A stretch of DNA of 64,000 nucleotides, from NCBI GenBank assembly GCA_949710005.1, contig OX453286.1:6020201-6084200 (forward strand). Reading direction: 5' to 3'. This DNA comes from Ricordea florida (taxonomy: Eukaryota; Cnidaria; Anthozoa; Corallimorpharia; Ricordeidae). Below, piece by piece: positions 41,505 to 50,567 of this stretch. The translations under genes were made by a program, and so were the position numbers. The number at the start of each line of letters is the position of its first letter. Positions within the stretch are counted from its first letter, which is position 1. The notes below the pieces were generated by a model. That model was not told the origin of the DNA, ran no database searches, and worked only from the letters and a program-made list of their open reading frames with translations.

Positions 41505-42737
41505 ATGGAAGAAGAAATACCATTAGATGATCTACCAAAAGGATCCGATGATGATAATGATGATGGAGATAATACATTTTATCAAAGCCCAAATACATCC
41601 ACAACTCATGATCTAGATTACCCTGGTTATGGTGAAGTTGCAGAGGATAAAGGAAGGAACCGAGCAGAGTGGGATATGCCAGCTGAACGAAGGAACCTAG
41701 GTGGTGTTTTAAGAGAAAGAGATGAGGAATATGACAGAAGGCGAGAAGCAGGTCAAGAACTCAAACGTTATTTACCAAATTACAATCCTAATGATGGGAC
41801 ATTTAATGTAACATTTGGAGAAGATGGTAGTTTAATAGTAGAATTTAGTAATAGGAGTAATTCTGCACCACATATAGTGGTTAATAAAGATGGAGTTCTT
41901 ATGCTTGAAGATTTACCAAAAACAATGAGAAAAGCTCTAGGTGCTGATTATGCAACAATGCTGGAAAAATATAATAATACCGCGTCAGAAATGAAAAAAG
42001 CTAATGCGAAAATTAAGGAATTAGATAATGCATTGCAAGGATTGAAAGCAACCGCAGATGTATATCCACAGGAGATTAACAGATATGTAGAAAGAGAAAA
42101 AGAACTACGTGAATTCATTGAGAGACAACAAGTAGAAAAAGCTGAAAATAAAAGTCTTTTTGATGAAACCGTTAAACAGAATATAGAATTAAAAATACAA
42201 GTAGAGAAACTTTTGAGTGAAACAAAATTATACAAAGAAGAAATAGACAAATATAAGAAGGGTAAATCAAATTTAACAAAGTTAGAACAAAGTAATGAAC
42301 GATTACAATCAGAGGTTGATAAATTAAGAGAACAAATTAGAAATAAAATAATTTCAAGTGAAGAACAAATATCATATATTGAGGGCCGAAAAGATGAAAT
42401 ACTTAAAAATCTACCATTACGAGAGCGGTTAAAGTATATATTTAAAAAGTATGGTTTTACAGTCTTTGCTGTTATTAGTGCTGTAGGTATAATAATTGGG
42501 GTTATAGTTTTTAATCTTTCTAATGGACTAAAAACATTGGGTAAAGGTGTTGGTAATGGTTTGAAAACTATAGGTAAAAAACTAGGTGAAATATTACCAG
42601 GAATGGTTGGTGCAATAGTTAGCTTTCTATTCAAAACAGCAGGCGAGGTTATTGGATTTTTAGGTAAGAATGCTTGGCTTTTGATAATGGCTGTGGTTCT
42701 ATATTTTGTGGAACAATTTAAAAAGAAGAGAAAGTAA
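41505..42737 (+). CDS. Conserved Polinton coiled-coil membrane protein (410 aa)
   Basis: The start is set at 41505 because the promoter-like motif and A-rich leader end there; the frame opens upstream at 41439 through that leader. Acidic N terminus (residues 1-60), then a beta-like region, a long coiled coil (about 165-300), and a C-terminal third with several hydrophobic segments (FAVISAVGIIIGVIVF, MVGAIVSFLF, AWLLIMAVVLYFVEQF) around a LKTLGKGVGNGLKTIGKKLG repeat. I recognise this architecture from other animal Polintons. It may act in virion assembly or membrane fusion, which is speculation. Confidence 0.85.
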   Translation: MEEEIPLDDLPKGSDDDNDDGDNTFYQSPNTSTTHDLDYPGYGEVAEDKGRNRAEWDMPAERRNLGGVLRERDEEYDRRREAGQELKRYLPNYNPNDGTFNVTFGEDGSLIVEFSNRSNSAPHIVVNKDGVLMLEDLPKTMRKALGADYATMLEKYNNTASEMKKANAKIKELDNALQGLKATADVYPQEINRYVEREKELREFIERQQVEKAENKSLFDETVKQNIELKIQVEKLLSETKLYKEEIDKYKKGKSNLTKLEQSNERLQSEVDKLREQIRNKIISSEEQISYIEGRKDEILKNLPLRERLKYIFKKYGFTVFAVISAVGIIIGVIVFNLSNGLKTLGKGVGNGLKTIGKKLGEILPGMVGAIVSFLFKTAGEVIGFLGKNAWLLIMAVVLYFVEQFKKKRK

Positions 42738-42752
42738 CAAACCTATTCGTAT

Positions 42753-42762
42753 CGATTTAAAG
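42753..42762 (+). promoter_or_regulatory. TTTAAAGATA motif
   Basis: 37 nt before ATG 42790. Confidence 0.5.
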
Positions 42763-42789
42763 ATATCATGTTGATCAGTAAAATACAAT

Positions 42790-43443
42790 ATGGATGACTA
42801 CAATAGAATTTATCCACAATTTCCAGCAGAGCTGGGCCCGTCCTCCGGACGATTACCTAATATTAACACAGACCCTCTTAATTTCAGACTGCAAAAATCA
42901 AGTGAAGTATTACAAAATCTTGAGAAAGAAATTAAACATTATGAAGATGTAAGGAAAAAATACAATAGAGCAAGAGGAATATTTACAAAAATAAGTGTTT
43001 GTAGTGGAGTGTTTTCAGTTATTCTATCTGCAAGTGGACTTGGAACTTCTCTTACCGGTTTTGGTGCAATTATTGGTGTTCCTTTGGGTGTTGTTGGTGG
43101 AATTTGTGGTGGGGTATCTGTTGGATTCGGTGCAGCCTCAAAAAGACTTTCAAATAAAGTTAGCAAACATGAACAGACTGCTTCCATAGCAAAATCAAAA
43201 TTAAACACCATTAACGACTTGGTTTCAAAGGCTTTGAAAGATAATGTTATATCTGATCAAGAATTTTCTATAATTTTAGCAGAGTTGGAAAAGTTTCAAA
43301 AACTAAAAATAGAAATCCGTCAAAAATTTAGGAGAGATACAGAAAAAAACTTAAACATGTCGCAGATAAGGAGAGAAGTTCGTGCAGATCTATTAAAAGA
43401 ACTAGTCGGAGAACCTCGAAGAGGAACCACTCCCACTCATTAA
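42790..43443 (+). CDS. Conserved Polinton membrane protein (217 aa)
   Basis: Charged helix (34-60), a glycine-rich hydrophobic hairpin (about 66-115; VFSVILSASGLGTSLTGFG, then GVPLGVVGGICGG), and a helical tail (KHEQTASIAKSKLNTINDLV, KALKDNVISDQEF). The pattern matches a protein seen next to the coiled-coil gene in other Polintons, recalled. A CGTCC-TCC-GGACG hairpin is translated near residues 17-21. Confidence 0.8.
   Translation: MDDYNRIYPQFPAELGPSSGRLPNINTDPLNFRLQKSSEVLQNLEKEIKHYEDVRKKYNRARGIFTKISVCSGVFSVILSASGLGTSLTGFGAIIGVPLGVVGGICGGVSVGFGAASKRLSNKVSKHEQTASIAKSKLNTINDLVSKALKDNVISDQEFSIILAELEKFQKLKIEIRQKFRRDTEKNLNMSQIRREVRADLLKELVGEPRRGTTPTH
42834..42851. repeat. GC hairpins: GGGCCC and CGTCC-TCC-GGACG
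   Basis: In frame inside the N-terminal codons of the 217-aa gene. Confidence 0.75.
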
Positions 43444-43509
43444 AAATTTCATATGAGAGAACTGATGTAGGATGTAATTGTTTTGCAGGTATTAGAAAAG
43501 AGGTGATCT

Positions 43510-43543
43510 AAGCGTAGCTTGCCGGTGAAGCCGATCTAAAAAC
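43510..43543 (+). promoter_or_regulatory. AAGC-GTA-GCTT and CGGT-GAA-GCCG hairpins with TCTAAAAACA motif
   Basis: Two hairpins (43510-43520 and 43523-43533, one G-U pair) run into a variant promoter-like word at 43534, which is 37 nt before ATG 43571. Confidence 0.5.
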
Positions 43544-43570
43544 ATATTCATTTTATTCAAAAGTAATAAA

Positions 43571-45154
43571 ATGACACTAAAAGATTTCAGAAATAGGTAT
43601 CCAAATGCTGATCTAAGTAAATTTACATTTGTGAATGATTCATATGGAGGATATATTAAGTGGAAACGGGGAAACCCCTCCCCGCAAAGCGGAAAAGTTA
43701 ATGGAACAACAATCATGTCAAATGATGATCCTACTGGAAAAACCTGGACAGATAATCTTCCTTCTAATTTGAAAATATTGTTAAGTGAAGATTTAGGTTT
43801 GGAGGGGGTTGAAGTGAATTCGTTTCCAAAGAGTTTATCCATAACCAATCGAACTTACCCAATACCTGCTATTAATTTTGATGACTTTACAACTGATGTA
43901 ACAAAAATGCTAACCTTTCTAGATATATACGTTTCAAATACGAAGAAATTTACCGCAAAGATGAGAAACATATTTACATCACAAGTTGTAACTTTCAAAT
44001 TTGGAAAGCAGAGTAGAAAATGGTTGAATGGGCCCGATATGAATTATTGGCCACAACAACTTAACTTTGCAGTATGGTGTGCAACATCTGGATGTGGTAT
44101 AAGTCCTTTTGAAAGTCTAAATTATCCCAAAGTAGTGAATAGCTTTATAAAGTTTCATGTGTATTTCACAATAAGACGAATATTGTATGAATTAAGCCTT
44201 CCCTTACCTGATGAGCAACCCTTTGTAATAAATAATAATCCATATAGTAAAGTTGCATATCATCGATTGTGTGCAGAATTTGGAGTTAGTACTTCGGCTG
44301 ACTTTAGATGGAAAGGTGGAAGAAACAACGGATTGGGTGATATATTCGTTGATTATGGTGCAGGATATCATGGAAAAGGCGGAGGGTACCAAAATGAATA
44401 TATTATAAGAAATTATGATAAAGAATCAAATAAATGGCCTGATGCACTTAATAAATTTTCTGATGATGGCGGTAAGAAAGAAAATGGAAATTTAATCTCA
44501 TTCATACGAAATGATGTATTTAATGATTTCAAATATGCTTGGTTTATCCCAACAAGCGGACATGGGCTCACCAAAGCAGGACTCGGCAGATTAAACCGAT
44601 CTGCTGAAGCTTTTGTTTACTGTATATTGGGAGCACAAGTCAACACTAGAAATTCGATTTATGGTAATGGTGGTGGGGCGATAGAGACTCAACAAGAATT
44701 TTTATCTTTATTTGAAAGTAGTGTGATCGAGAATGACATTTCTATTTCTATCCAAAGATATCAATTAGCTGTACAAAAAGCGAAATTACGGCTTGATTTA
44801 GCTATTGCTCCAGGTTTGTGGTTGATGCCAAGTAATATGATCATAAATACAGAGAGCGTGGTTGGATATAATAACAAACTTATGAAAGCGACTGGTGATA
44901 TGAAATTTGGGGTGAATAATTCGCTAAACACGGAATCAAAACCGGTTGGAATAAGTCATAACATGGGATCTTCAAAGTTAAAGTTACCTCATTCAATAGT
45001 TGAGACAAATCCAAAACCAAAAATCCCCCCAACGCAAAATAAAAAGTCGGACGTGACCACGCAACATGAAACCAACGCACGAAGCGAGCATGAAGTGCGT
45101 ATATTAACATTTATAATTATCAGTGGAGGGTTAGCGTGGTATCTATTTCGGTAA
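43571..45154 (+). CDS. Conserved Polinton protein with C-terminal membrane anchor (527 aa)
   Basis: A large soluble region with conserved-looking blocks (NNNPYSKVAYHRLCAEFGVS, FRWKGGRNNGLGDI, AEAFVYCILGAQ, SIQRYQLAVQKAK) and a C-terminal hydrophobic segment (ILTFIIISGGLAWYLF). Similar proteins occur in cnidarian Polintons, from memory. Function unknown; a surface or virion-membrane role is possible given the anchor. A GGGG-AAA-CCCC plus CCGC-AAA-GCGG hairpin pair is translated near residues 33-41 without breaking the frame. Confidence 0.8.
   Translation: MTLKDFRNRYPNADLSKFTFVNDSYGGYIKWKRGNPSPQSGKVNGTTIMSNDDPTGKTWTDNLPSNLKILLSEDLGLEGVEVNSFPKSLSITNRTYPIPAINFDDFTTDVTKMLTFLDIYVSNTKKFTAKMRNIFTSQVVTFKFGKQSRKWLNGPDMNYWPQQLNFAVWCATSGCGISPFESLNYPKVVNSFIKFHVYFTIRRILYELSLPLPDEQPFVINNNPYSKVAYHRLCAEFGVSTSADFRWKGGRNNGLGDIFVDYGAGYHGKGGGYQNEYIIRNYDKESNKWPDALNKFSDDGGKKENGNLISFIRNDVFNDFKYAWFIPTSGHGLTKAGLGRLNRSAEAFVYCILGAQVNTRNSIYGNGGGAIETQQEFLSLFESSVIENDISISIQRYQLAVQKAKLRLDLAIAPGLWLMPSNMIINTESVVGYNNKLMKATGDMKFGVNNSLNTESKPVGISHNMGSSKLKLPHSIVETNPKPKIPPTQNKKSDVTTQHETNARSEHEVRILTFIIISGGLAWYLFR
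43668..43692. repeat. GC hairpins: GGGG-AAA-CCCC and CCGC-AAA-GCGG
   Basis: Two triloop hairpins within the 527-aa gene. Confidence 0.8.
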
Positions 45155-45397
45155 ATTTCACGTGATTATCATTGTTTTTTGGATTAGTGTTCACGTGTAG
45201 AACAATAGATTGCATACTTTTACGACATAGCAACAAGCAAAATGTAAAGTGGATTTGAAATCGAAAAGTAGATTTTATGTTTACTTCAAAAAGGTCGGTT
45301 TCTAACGTCGCTCAGGAATGTGATTACGTCAATGGAAATTTTTGTTAATGTTTTGATTATAGAAATTACGGCGTAACCGTTTCCTAGCAAAGCTCGA
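45155..45397. other. Intergenic region between 527-aa and 211-aa genes
   Basis: The longest non-coding gap inside the Polinton. It holds GTTCACGTGTAG and ACGTGATTATC words and a small AGC-AAA-GCT hairpin at 45386-45394. No frame of note. Confidence 0.5.
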
Positions 45398-45407
45398 TTT
45401 AAAGATG
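45398..45407 (+). promoter_or_regulatory. TTTAAAGATG motif
   Basis: 32 nt before ATG 45430. Confidence 0.5.
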
Positions 45408-45429
45408 AATATGATGTAATCAAAACAAA

Positions 45430-46065
45430 ATGTTGAGTATTACCATGTATGATTCAGAAACTAGGATTTATTTAGATCCTCCGCTGAAAAATCTTAGGGA
45501 GATACAACTCCTGGATTGTAATATAAAAACCAAAAGATTGATTAATTTCAAGGATCAACAGATATTGTTCAATGATAAGAATCAACCCCTCATAATAATA
45601 CAGCCTGGTACATATTCGCTGCGTAATATTCAATCAATCTTTCTTAATGATACTAATAGGGAAAAGATAACAATCATTGAGAGTGATATTGCTGATTATC
45701 TATATTCCAATAAGAACTTCAACATTAAACTTACTAGAGGGTTACAAGTTGTTTTAGGTTTGCCAGAAATTATAAATCCTGGTAAATTATACCCCATAAA
45801 TATACATATTAAAGAACCACTAAGACTTTTGTGTAGTATAGTGGATAATAAGTCATCATATATGAATAACACTAAATATGGAGAACTTGTGAAACTCTCA
45901 CCATCACACCTACTTGCTAACATACCCTCACAGAAATATCCATCAATTCCAGTTCAAAAATATGAGAGCCTCATAAACCACTTCGATTTAAGCATATTAG
46001 ATGTTGAATGGAAAAAACTTGATCTTAAGGGTTCTCCCATAACTTTTAATTTAAGATTTAGATAA
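45430..46065 (+). CDS. Putative minor capsid (penton-like) protein (211 aa)
   Basis: Beta-rich sequence with a final block (SHLLANIPSQKYPSIPVQKY, then INHFDLSILDVEWKKLDL and SPITFNLRFR) resembling the end of single jelly-roll minor capsid proteins of Polintons. The identification rests on this pattern, the size and the presence of a second capsid-like gene in the element. No catalytic motif. Moderate certainty. Confidence 0.55.
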   Translation: MLSITMYDSETRIYLDPPLKNLREIQLLDCNIKTKRLINFKDQQILFNDKNQPLIIIQPGTYSLRNIQSIFLNDTNREKITIIESDIADYLYSNKNFNIKLTRGLQVVLGLPEIINPGKLYPINIHIKEPLRLLCSIVDNKSSYMNNTKYGELVKLSPSHLLANIPSQKYPSIPVQKYESLINHFDLSILDVEWKKLDLKGSPITFNLRFR

Positions 46066-46069
46066 ATTT

Positions 46070-46080
46070 CAGCGTAGCTG
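46070..46080. repeat. GC hairpin CAGC-GTA-GCTG
   Basis: Lies just after the stop codon of the 211-aa gene, in the gap before the convergent minus-strand gene. It could act as a terminator-like structure for transcripts from either side. Confidence 0.6.
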
Positions 46081-46132
46081 GTCCTTAAGGTATTTTGTTA
46101 TATAACACTTTCTTGCGTTATATAACTTAACA

Positions 46133-46759
46133 CTAATCAATACTCCATCTTTTTTTCAAATCTCTTAACTCTTCAAAATCAAGACACCAATCTAAAACTC
46201 TATCTGGATGCCATGATACAGACATTATTTCTTCATGTAAGTATTTGTAGAATTTCTTTTTATGATTTACTTTATCAAAATTTTTATATATAGTAAATTT
46301 AAATGAATTAATAATAATATTATTATCAATATTTGTAATAAATTTCATATATTCATCATAATCTTCTTCTGGGTCAGGTTCTTCATCATAATCTTCTTCT
46401 GGGTCAGGTTCTTCATCATAATCTTCATTATAATAATAGGGCCCATCAAAAAAATAAAATTTAAAAATAGTATCCATCAAATCTTCATCAAAACAATCAG
46501 TGTCTATAAAATCTAAATTTTTTATATCTCTAACAAAACAAATAAAACATTTCTTTTTACTACTTTTTTCAATACATAAAACTTTTAAAGAATATCTTAT
46601 TATTTCTTCTTCAATAAAACATAAAGTTTTTGCGATATTGTTTTTTAAATCTTCCTTTATTAACTTTATAAAATCTTTAAGAGTTAGTTTTTCTAAATTA
46701 AAATATTTCAACGTAATACTCAATTCTTCATTATATATTTTTAATGGTAACCTTTCCAT
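46133..46759 (-). CDS. Right-end gene with acidic repeats and HPDR-WCLD tail (208 aa)
   Basis: The middle carries a tandem EEDYDEEPDP repeat encoded by 30-bp DNA repeats (about 46350-46430), and the C terminus has WHPDRVLDWCLDFEEL. Similar C-terminal blocks occur, as I recall, in hypothetical proteins of giant viruses. A TTTAAAGATTTG motif on the minus strand (46787-46776) lies about 28 nt before the ATG. Function unknown. Together with the next gene it forms a minus-strand pair at the right end. Confidence 0.6.
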   Translation of the reverse strand: MERLPLKIYNEELSITLKYFNLEKLTLKDFIKLIKEDLKNNIAKTLCFIEEEIIRYSLKVLCIEKSSKKKCFICFVRDIKNLDFIDTDCFDEDLMDTIFKFYFFDGPYYYNEDYDEEPDPEEDYDEEPDPEEDYDEYMKFITNIDNNIIINSFKFTIYKNFDKVNHKKKFYKYLHEEIMSVSWHPDRVLDWCLDFEELRDLKKRWSID

Positions 46760-46775
46760 TTTTTATAATTTATTT

Positions 46776-46787
46776 CAAATCTTTAAA
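46776..46787 (-). promoter_or_regulatory. TTTAAAGATTTG motif (minus strand)
   Basis: About 28 nt before the ATG of the 208-aa gene. Confidence 0.5.
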
Positions 46788-46807
46788 TTAAATTAAAATT
46801 CATTTTT

Positions 46808-47200
46808 TTATTTTCGACATTCTTTACAATGTGCCTTCTGCCTATTATGTTTACATATTCCTTTACCTTTACACTCTTTACATAAATACCTTTGTATATC
46901 ATGTACGCATATTTGAGAACCTTTACATTCTTTACAGTACGGCTTAATTTTGTTATGTTTACATATTTGTGTGCCTCCACACTCTCTACAGAAATATTTA
47001 CACTTTCCATGAATACAAATATAATTATAATTATTATTAATGATAGTATCTTTTGGTATTAATTTAATAATCTCCTCATCTGGAAATTTTTTAAACACAT
47101 TAATAAAATCTGCTTTGCACATTCTAGATCGTCCTTTAATTTTCAACTCTTTAGCAATTTTTTTTAATTCCACAAATTTTAATCTTTGTAATTTCTCCAT
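46808..47200 (-). CDS. SAP-like plus C-x-H...C-x2-C zinc-repeat protein (130 aa)
   Basis: N-terminal 38 residues resemble those of pPolB (shared ME-L--LK--ELK and RSR--KA spacing). The rest is four copies of an IC-x-H, 6-8 residues, C-x2-C unit (for example ICKHNRQKAHCKEC), a zinc-binding repeat I associate with large DNA viruses and algae. The start codon and leader lie in the right inverted repeat, with TTTAAAGACA about 27 nt upstream, so it shares its promoter with the polymerase gene. Possibly a DNA-binding regulator, which is inferred. Confidence 0.75.
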   Translation of the reverse strand: MEKLQRLKFVELKKIAKELKIKGRSRMCKADFINVFKKFPDEEIIKLIPKDTIINNNYNYICIHGKCKYFCRECGGTQICKHNKIKPYCKECKGSQICVHDIQRYLCKECKGKGICKHNRQKAHCKECRK

Positions 47201-47427
47201 TTATACTTTCATAAGTTATGTCTTTAAATTAACATTAAAAATTCAAAATTTTATTTTCTTTCTTGATAAAAATCTCTGTTTAATTTTCTGATAAATCCTT
47301 GAATAATTTTGCGGATTTGCGGATACTTTTGTAAACGGGAAAAAAATCTCTGTTTAATTTTCTGATAAATCCTTGAACAATTTTTTATTAATTATTTTGT
47401 CCTCGTATCAGTGAATTACATATCTCT
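47193..47427 (-). repeat. Polinton right terminal inverted repeat
   Basis: Near-identical reverse complement of 31951-32186. Small differences occur around the second subrepeat (for example TTATTCAAGG against AATAACCAAAG). Confidence 0.93.
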
Positions 47428-47432
47428 GTAAG
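47428..47432 (+). other. Target-site duplication, right (GTAAG)
   Basis: Second copy of the 5-bp duplication. It is followed by TCTT and the rest of the interrupted intron. Confidence 0.85.
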
Positions 47433-47870
47433 TCTTTTTAAAATGATCCCTTATATTTATAGGCTTACGTTTTAAAGGAGTTAAGATAAAATTAGAAGAC
47501 GACGTTCAGTTCGAACCTATGAAATATTGTGCGAAAACGTGGAATTTATGTTGGCCGACAAGGAAATTTATATGCAGTAGAGCTCACGTTGGAAACCAAA
47601 CTTTAGGCAAGACGTGTGAAGGAGGTTTTCAAAGAAACTGGTTAAATTGAAACACTGTTAATCCTTCTTCGTTTAAGCTTCCAGTTAAATTCTAGGGTGA
47701 TGAAACGAATTTTAGACAACAAATTTATTCGGTCCGGGGGAGCCCTATTTATACCGAGCCCCCGCGTTTAAGGGCAAAACGTGTAACTTATAGGTATCCA
47801 TGCGTTGATACAATCAAAAAGTAAGCATTTATATGTATAGAACCATAGACTGTGATATTTATTTCTTGTT
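47433..47870 (+). repeat. Inverted segmental duplication, copy 2 (right part)
   Basis: Continues the match to the reverse complement of copy 1 (1-1023) after the Polinton. It has the empty site for the 588-bp MITE near 47660. Confidence 0.85.
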
Positions 47871-49275
47871 TTCTCTAACAAAATTTCTGAAGATCAAATG
47901 TCATAAAGGACTGGAATTATTATTATTATTACTTTTAGTTAGTTTTATTGCAATTAAAAGGAATGGGAATTATTGGAAATAACTTATTGGTTCTTGGTAA
48001 TGTTAACCTCGTGACAAAATTTGTTACAAACATGTGTCTCTCTTACTCAGGGACAGTTGATTGAGCTTTGAAATTTATTTAGCAAAAGGTATAAATGACA
48101 TAAGACCTTGGTCTTATTAATTGTTTGGATTATTGAATAATAAGAATAATGATACTGTAAATTATAATAAATAATAATAATATTTTAATAGCACAACCAG
48201 TAGTGACTTGATGTGGGGTAAACAGTTGAATGACCTAACTTACAACAGTTAATTATGCAAAGAGACATGCCACAATAACAACAATAACAATAGTAATAAT
48301 AGTAATAATAATGACAAATATCCTTATAGTAATACAATAATTATCATTAATATTTATTATTTAGATTACATTGGATTATTTATTATTAGCTGTCTCTTAT
48401 TACGCATGTATGGCCTTTTATCTTGTCAATAACCCATATTTGTTTTACTTACCTAGTTACAAAAGCAGACAGGATGAATCCAGTTATATCATGCCCTACT
48501 ATTGACAAAGGGCAAGAGGGGGTTAATTGTGTCCACAAGAAATTGTTTTTTGGCGTAATCACGTATTGACTGTAAGCTTAAACTTAAATGGCATATATTT
48601 GGCCTCTTCCTCTACTTACCTGTGAACGGTGTATGTATCTCACTCAATATTTTAAGCGTGCTATAAGGGAGCTTGGCCAATTTTCAGTCATCTTGGCTAT
48701 AACTTCACTTAACCATTTCATGCCCAAACTCTTAGTAAAAATTCCCCTTACACTTCTTATGTGTTACTCAGAAGACTAGGACTATATTATTAAGTTCCTT
48801 AATTAAAAAGTTTTCTTTATTGTGATAATTTGCTTATGTGGCAGTTAATCTATTTTGCAATGAAATATTATATATTGTTATATACCTAGACTTTCACTCA
48901 ACAAAACGAGCACTGTGATTGGTTGATTCTTAGTCTTGTGCCCCTGATCAAATTCAAATGGACCCGACGAGGATACAATTGCGCAGTTGTTGCCCGCACG
49001 CTAGTTGTGCCATCTTTGTTTGTTTTTGCTAGATAACTCCTTAAGCAAAAGTCTGTAACATATAACAAAGCACTTAATGTATGGTCCCTCGGGAAACTAG
49101 TCAATTTTGTTTTCCCAGTCTAGTCCTGACTCGATCGATATCAGGACTCTCGGGTAAACAACGCTTGCTGTTTCCCTTGGGAACATACATTAAGTGTACA
49201 TAAATTAAAAATAATGCACTTTTGCATGAAAAAGGTTGATTGACTCATTTTTATTGCTGATCTCCATTTGGGGAA
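47871..49275. other. Intron-like AT-rich DNA
   Basis: AT-rich with AATAAT and ATAATAAT tracts (48140-48350). No coding exon recognised. It would be the rest of the intron between the RRM-like and RING exons. Confidence 0.45.
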
Positions 49276-49492
49276 GCTGTGTCTTCAAGATGTCCAGTTT
49301 GTCTGGATAGTTTCACCAACAAGCAGATGCTGAATTGTGGCCACATTTACTGCAGAGATTGTTTGCAGACAGCTCTTAAAGTAAACAATACTTGCCCAGT
49401 TTGTAAACAGCCACAGGGCATGCTCAGAGGAAACCAACCAGTGGGGCATATGACCTGGTCTGTGATGGGTACAAGTCTTCCTGGTCACAGTG
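49276..49492 (+). CDS. Deltex/DTX3L-like E3 ligase, RING exon
   Basis: C3HC4 RING finger (CPVCLDSF, then C-GHIYCRDC and CPVC) followed by RGNQPVGHMTWSV, the start of the Deltex C-terminal (DTC) domain. The family transfers ubiquitin, and the RING-DTC pair can also modify ubiquitin with ADP-ribose. The exon ends at donor GTAAGT (49493). The exact acceptor is unclear: an AG at 49274-49275 or 49288-49289. An in-frame stop lies just upstream of the exon, so it is internal. Confidence 0.85.
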
Positions 49493-50216
49493 GTAAGTTA
49501 ATTAACTTGTACAATTGTGCAAGGATTTGTCTGCTGTTTTGAAATTAAGGAATCAAACTGTTAACTTGAATAACCTGGAGAAAAATTGAGTTTCCTCCCC
49601 TAAGAGAAATTGGCAGGGTGTTTTTTTGGTATGCGAGACTCCATAATATTATTTAACATTAAATCAGTCTGGATTATTAAATCAATTTAAACAACAGCTC
49701 TATCATAATTTTAAACACAGCATTCATAGAAATCAGGTTTATTAGTAGTATATTGCTTTAATTAATAAAATGTTAGGATTGCAGTGTTGGGTCTTAGGAT
49801 TTTAAACATTGGAAATTATTGTACCTGATGATTTTTTTTATTCAATTAACCAATTTATCATTTTCGTGGAAAATGATACCATATTCAAGAGCTAAAGGCT
49901 ATGATTTCTGTACCATAGCCAAGGCTAAACTGCTTGAAATCCATATTCTTTGCAGCAGCACATACGTACTGGAATAGTTATGGATAGCAATGGAATAGAG
50001 GAATAATGGATTCGCGGAATAATGGAATAGCAGAATAATTGAATAGTGGAAAAATAATAGTGGAATAATGTCATTTTGCAGGGCGGAATAACGAAATAAC
50101 GACTTCTTTTGAAATTTTAGATTTGCTGATTTTGGAATGATGACTGACATAAAGAATAATGAGTTCTTTTTTTTACTGGAACAGTGGAACAACAATTTTT
50201 TGAGCAAGAATAATGA

Positions 50217-50567
<351 letters not shown>

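Larger units (their letters stand above)
31951..47427. mobile_element. Polinton/Maverick element, complete (15,477 bp)
   Basis: A self-synthesising DNA transposon with virus-like gene content. It begins AGAGATATGTAATTCACTG and ends with the reverse complement, and is flanked by GTAAG (31946-31950 and 47428-47432). The empty site, GTAAGTCT, is at 1031-1024 on the minus strand of duplication copy 1. It carries polymerase B, integrase, capsid-like, packaging ATPase and at least nine further genes. All major frames except the capsid-like gene are open. No adenovirus-type (Ulp1-like) protease was recognised. Confidence 0.96.

Noticed and set aside
41948..42634. 228-aa minus-strand frame inside the Polinton
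   Set aside because: Antisense shadow of the coiled-coil gene, with serine/leucine-rich composition typical of the complement of charged helices.
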